This document shows, piece after piece, positions 39,821-41,588 of a stretch of 41,588 nucleotides of DNA. A program made the position numbers and the translations under genes. Location of the stretch: assembly GCA_965644295.1 (NCBI GenBank), contig CBFFRP010000177.1:1-41588 (forward strand). Reading direction: 5' to 3'. A model generated the notes under the pieces. The model had not been told where the DNA came from, made no database searches, and saw only the letters and a program-made list of their open reading frames with translations. Origin of the DNA: Paraphysomonas bandaiensis (Eukaryota > Chrysophyceae). Position 1 is the first letter of the stretch. Each line of letters begins with the position of its first letter.

Positions 39821-41588
39821 ATTGCGTAGTTGTATGCTATTGTTCGCACATATTCCCAACTAATCTGTTTAGTGGCGAGAGCACTGGTAGTGTGCATATA
39901 ATTCCTAGGTAGTTAACGTCTATTGTTGCGACTTTGAAACTAGATAACCACATGGCTAATATTCTAATATTTGCTTATAAATTCATGCCGGTATATGTGT
40001 GGTTTGATAGTATACTGTCTTGTTATGCATGTAATTATTCCAGCAAATACCTCGATGCTAGCCCACATATAACTTGGAATAGTACACTACTTCTGTCAAT
40101 ATAAATCAGCTACTGTACTCCTTCGTAGTTTAGATTTAGACACTTGTGTGATAAGCAAACTTATACCTTATACCTATACTTCTTGTAAACACATACTGCC
40201 AATCGTTGTATTTAAGATCTACATATATATATAGCTACTTTACTATGACTGGTACTTATACAAGCAAGTTCACATCGACTATAACGATATCATATTATTA
40301 TTATAAATATCTACATGACAACACACAGATACACATACATTCAGAACGCTCGTATATATATGCATACACAAACACACAGATAACATATTCTCATACATAA
40401 GTCAAGAGTACATATATTCGAACACTGACGCTTATATGAAGCATTGTAGGTAATATATATAATAAACCTCGTACACCCATATAAACCTAGTAAACATAAG
40501 GGAAACGTAGTACACACATGTGCATATAAAGTACATACAAAGGTAATATATATGTATAGACATAAAACATACACATTCACACAAGTCGCGTGGAGAGATA
40601 GTTCGGGACAAAGTCTTGAGAATAGCCAACAAAGACTAGACATGTATAGACTTTCAACAATCATCAGCTGCACTCGCCGTAAAGCCCATTTAAATCGACA
40701 AGTATGGCAACAATGGCATTGTAGATGTAACAAGACCCCAATAAAGCTGAATGAGTGCAATATATTAGGTATCCTACATATATGACATGAGTGAACACTG
40801 CTTGCTGTGACCCTACAGCACCCTAACATGGGGTGCCTGCAACCAACAAGCTAGTCAAGGGTATTTGCAACATTAATCATTGTACAACGCACAAGGAAGC
40901 CCATAAAGTGCCAAATCTCTTTCTACCAAATAAATATCGCTTATCTTCCATTCGATAAGTCGGTTCCGACACTGATAAGCTGACTCGGATGGTGACAAGG
41001 TAGCATATCCACATAATTTCTACGGACGGTAGCGGTGCACTTAAATCTAATCAAATTGGTTGATATGCCATATCAATGCCCTCCATCCATCGATATGGCA
41101 TATTATTTTGGCGCATTTCAAATTTCTGGTGAATGTATGACCTGATGTGCACTGTATGGACCCCTCCTCCCTATGGACAAATACTGACCGGCACAGAATC
41201 CAAGCCACAGAGATGATACGTGACCCTCCCACACCCTCTCACCTCTCCAAACACTTTGTCTGCAGAAGTAAGTCGCATATAGAGTCTCAGTACTGGTTAG
41301 TGTATCCCACTGCTCTGCATATAGCGATCAATAGCCATCCTGAGGACGCAGGGCTCCTCTGTCTAATCACTCGAGACACAGGGTGTGATGGTAAAAATGG
41401 CTGCATATAATGTTGACATACTCCATTGTAAAGACAGCGTGTATGTGTCTGATTGTATTGGTGTATGTTGTGGTTAGTTGTGGTGTTGGAGTTAATGTCG
41501 TGTGTGTATGTGCATATCAGTTCAAGGGGGGGTGGGAAAATGGATGAGGAAAAGGGGGGCCGATTTTTTTGAGGGGGCCGATTTTCTT
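39821..41588 (-). repeat. Large inverted repeat, right arm, cut by the window end
   Basis: This is the inverted copy of 37489-39251. The match runs to the last base of the window, so the true outer boundary is not seen. The palindrome TTGATATG-C-CATATCAA is at 41060-41076. The outer end on this strand is G-rich, with runs of 7, 3, 6 and 5 G between 41525 and 41578. Confidence 0.95.

Overview
The window is nuclear DNA of a eukaryote that builds cilia or flagella, most likely a unicellular one. It has spliceosomal genes with very short GT-AG introns (about 40-87 nt in the models built here), a complete intraflagellar-transport gene (IFT80), a dyskerin/Cbf5 gene, a TMEM63/OSCA channel gene, a Ty1/copia retrotransposon, a decayed pogo/Tigger-like transposase, and AT-rich intergenic DNA with long tetranucleotide microsatellites. 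I cannot assign a lineage from sequence alone. A myosin with a tail of RCC1 repeats argues against an animal, fungal or plant source, because I know of such tails only from protist surveys.

Layout. 1-84: N-terminal scrap of a minus-strand gene. 705-6703: a myosin gene (motor, IQ neck, RCC1 blades, basic tail) with its 5' two thirds broken by frameshifts and stops, while the last 2.1 kb is still open. 6702-8163: a perfect-looking 730-bp tandem duplication that starts at the stop codon of that gene. 8161-9250: an older, diverged duplicate pair carrying a conserved hairpin. 9445-14900: a complete copia element with two LTRs that look identical, a CATGT target duplication and one intact gag-pol frame that starts inside the LTR. 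15096-15516: a two-exon small membrane protein gene, followed by 0.5 kb of (CATA)n. 16830-18282: two minus-strand remnants of a pogo/Tigger transposase.

18664-32698 is the gene-dense core: a TrmB-like methyltransferase (+), dyskerin (-), divergent IFT80 (+, 5 exons), a secreted thioredoxin (-, 3 exons), an M23-type metallopeptidase (-), a second giant microsatellite in a divergent promoter region, and a secreted PhoPQ-activated-protein-like hydrolase (+, 3 exons). 32698-36797 is a 13-exon TMEM63/OSCA gene (-). 37489-41588 is a large inverted repeat (arms of about 1.76 kb, spacer about 570 bp), with the right arm cut by the window end.

The core genes do not form a pathway. They are housekeeping (dyskerin, methyltransferase), ciliary (IFT80), secretory (thioredoxin, hydrolase) and membrane (channel) functions that happen to be neighbours. 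The flanks are rich in mobile and repeated DNA. Exon joins were inferred by eye from GT-AG boundaries, reading phase and family similarity. All family assignments are from recognition of motifs, not from database searches.
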